Shown: positions 63,493-64,000 of the stretch, piece after piece | Numbering within the stretch: position 1 is the stretch's first letter | Layout: every line of letters starts with the position of its first letter | Origin: Mycolicibacterium hodleri | GTDB taxonomy: Bacteria; Actinomycetota; Actinomycetes; Mycobacteriales; Mycobacteriaceae | DNA: 64,000 nt | Assembly (NCBI RefSeq): GCF_025822245.1 | Contig: NZ_JACKTL010000069.1 | Location: forward strand, 1 to 64,000 | Direction: 5' to 3' | Translations under genes and position numbers: made by a program | Notes under the pieces: generated by a model | Databases searched by the model: none | What the model saw: only the letters and a program-made list of their open reading frames with translations | Told to the model about the DNA's origin: nothing

Positions 63493-64000
63493 ATGTCCAA
63501 AGAGGTTCTGCAGGAGCGCGCGACGGCACTGAAGGCACTGCACGTGGCCGGTGACCCGGTCATTCTGCCGACGGTGTGGGACGCCTGGTCGGCCAAGCTC
63601 GCGGTGGACGCGGGCTTTGCCGCGCTGACGGTCGGGAGCCATCCCGTTGCCGACTCGGTGGGCAAGGAGGACGGGGAGGGCATGTCCTTCGACGACCTGA
63701 CGACGCGGGTCGCGCAGATCACCGGCGCGGTCGACGTGCCGATCTCCGTGGACGTCGAGTCGGGCTACGGCGAGTCGGCGCAGCGACTGATCGAGGGACT
63801 GCTGGAGGCCGGCGCCGTGGGCCTCAACGTCGAGGACACGGTGCACAAGGAGGGCAAGCGGCTGCGCTCGGCGGAGGAGCACGCGGCTCTGGTCGGCGAA
63901 CTCCGCAAGGCCTCCGACGCGGCGGGCGTGCACGTCGTGCTCAACGCGCGCACCGACCTGTTCATCCGCAACGACGGTGACGACGCCGACCGCGTGGACC
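63493..64000 (+). CDS. PEP mutase/isocitrate lyase-family protein (partial, cut by window end)
   Basis: The first 169 residues of a TIM-barrel enzyme of the isocitrate lyase/PEP mutase family: PVILPTVWDAWSAKLAVDAGFAALTVGSH, DVPISVDVESGYGE (metal-binding Asp/Glu), GAVGLNVEDTVHKEGKRL and VVLNARTDLFI. This lineage includes 2-methylisocitrate-lyase-like and oxaloacetate-decarboxylase-like proteins. The exact reaction cannot be assigned without the lid loop region. ATG start with AAGGG upstream. Confidence 0.85.
   Translation, partial: MSKEVLQERATALKALHVAGDPVILPTVWDAWSAKLAVDAGFAALTVGSHPVADSVGKEDGEGMSFDDLTTRVAQITGAVDVPISVDVESGYGESAQRLIEGLLEAGAVGLNVEDTVHKEGKRLRSAEEHAALVGELRKASDAAGVHVVLNARTDLFIRNDGDDADRVD

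Overview
The window is GC-rich mycobacterial DNA. It keeps the gene order of the Mycobacterium tuberculosis Rv0223c-Rv0250c region (aldehyde dehydrogenase, methyltransferase, glycosyltransferase, DUF3068, acyltransferase, php, aftD, lpqI, htdX-fabG4, fadA2, fadE5, flavin reductase, sdh1). It also carries a complete trehalose polyphleate (TPP) locus, which M. tuberculosis lacks and many non-tuberculous mycobacteria have. A non-tuberculous, Mycolicibacterium-like species is therefore most likely. All family and orthologue names come from recalled protein sequences and motifs, not from a search.

Layout. 1-2.6 kb: the 3' end of an M56 (BlaR1-like) peptidase gene broken by a 67-bp tandem duplication, then a DsbA-like thiol oxidoreductase, a secreted beta-lactamase-fold protein, and a TetR gene overlapped by a 45-aa small ORF. 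2.8-6.5 kb: two tandem FadE5-like acyl-CoA dehydrogenases. 6.5-15.1 kb: aldehyde dehydrogenase, methyltransferase, glycosyltransferase, three membrane proteins and an acyltransferase, mostly envelope functions. 15.2-23.6 kb (minus): fadD, php lactonase, aftD arabinosyltransferase, a 57-aa DUF2613 protein and a predicted pseudokinase. 23.6-28.3 kb (plus): lpqI, tetR, alpha/beta hydrolase, ABC exporter. 28.3-37.5 kb: htdX-fabG4, divergent fadA2, three accessory genes (SLAC1-type transporter, LLM oxidoreductase, membrane esterase) and fadE5.

37.8-58.4 kb is the TPP locus: a DAPDH-like oxidoreductase, a 3,663-aa two-module polyketide synthase, and divergently papA3, mmpL10, fadD23 and a PE-PPE-domain acyltransferase, followed by a GAP/Sap membrane protein. 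In the published TPP pathway, FadD23 and Pks make unbranched polyunsaturated phleic acids, PapA3 makes diacyltrehalose, MmpL10 exports it, and the PE-type enzyme moves the acyl chains to build TPP outside the membrane. 58.6-64 kb: a flavin reductase, the sdh1 succinate dehydrogenase operon and a partial PEP mutase-family gene.

The most interesting signal beyond single genes is a TTAC-N6-GTAA palindrome. It occurs in the fabG4/fadA2 and fadE5 promoter regions, and as two near-matches between pks and papA3. This suggests that beta-oxidation-type genes and TPP synthesis share a regulator.
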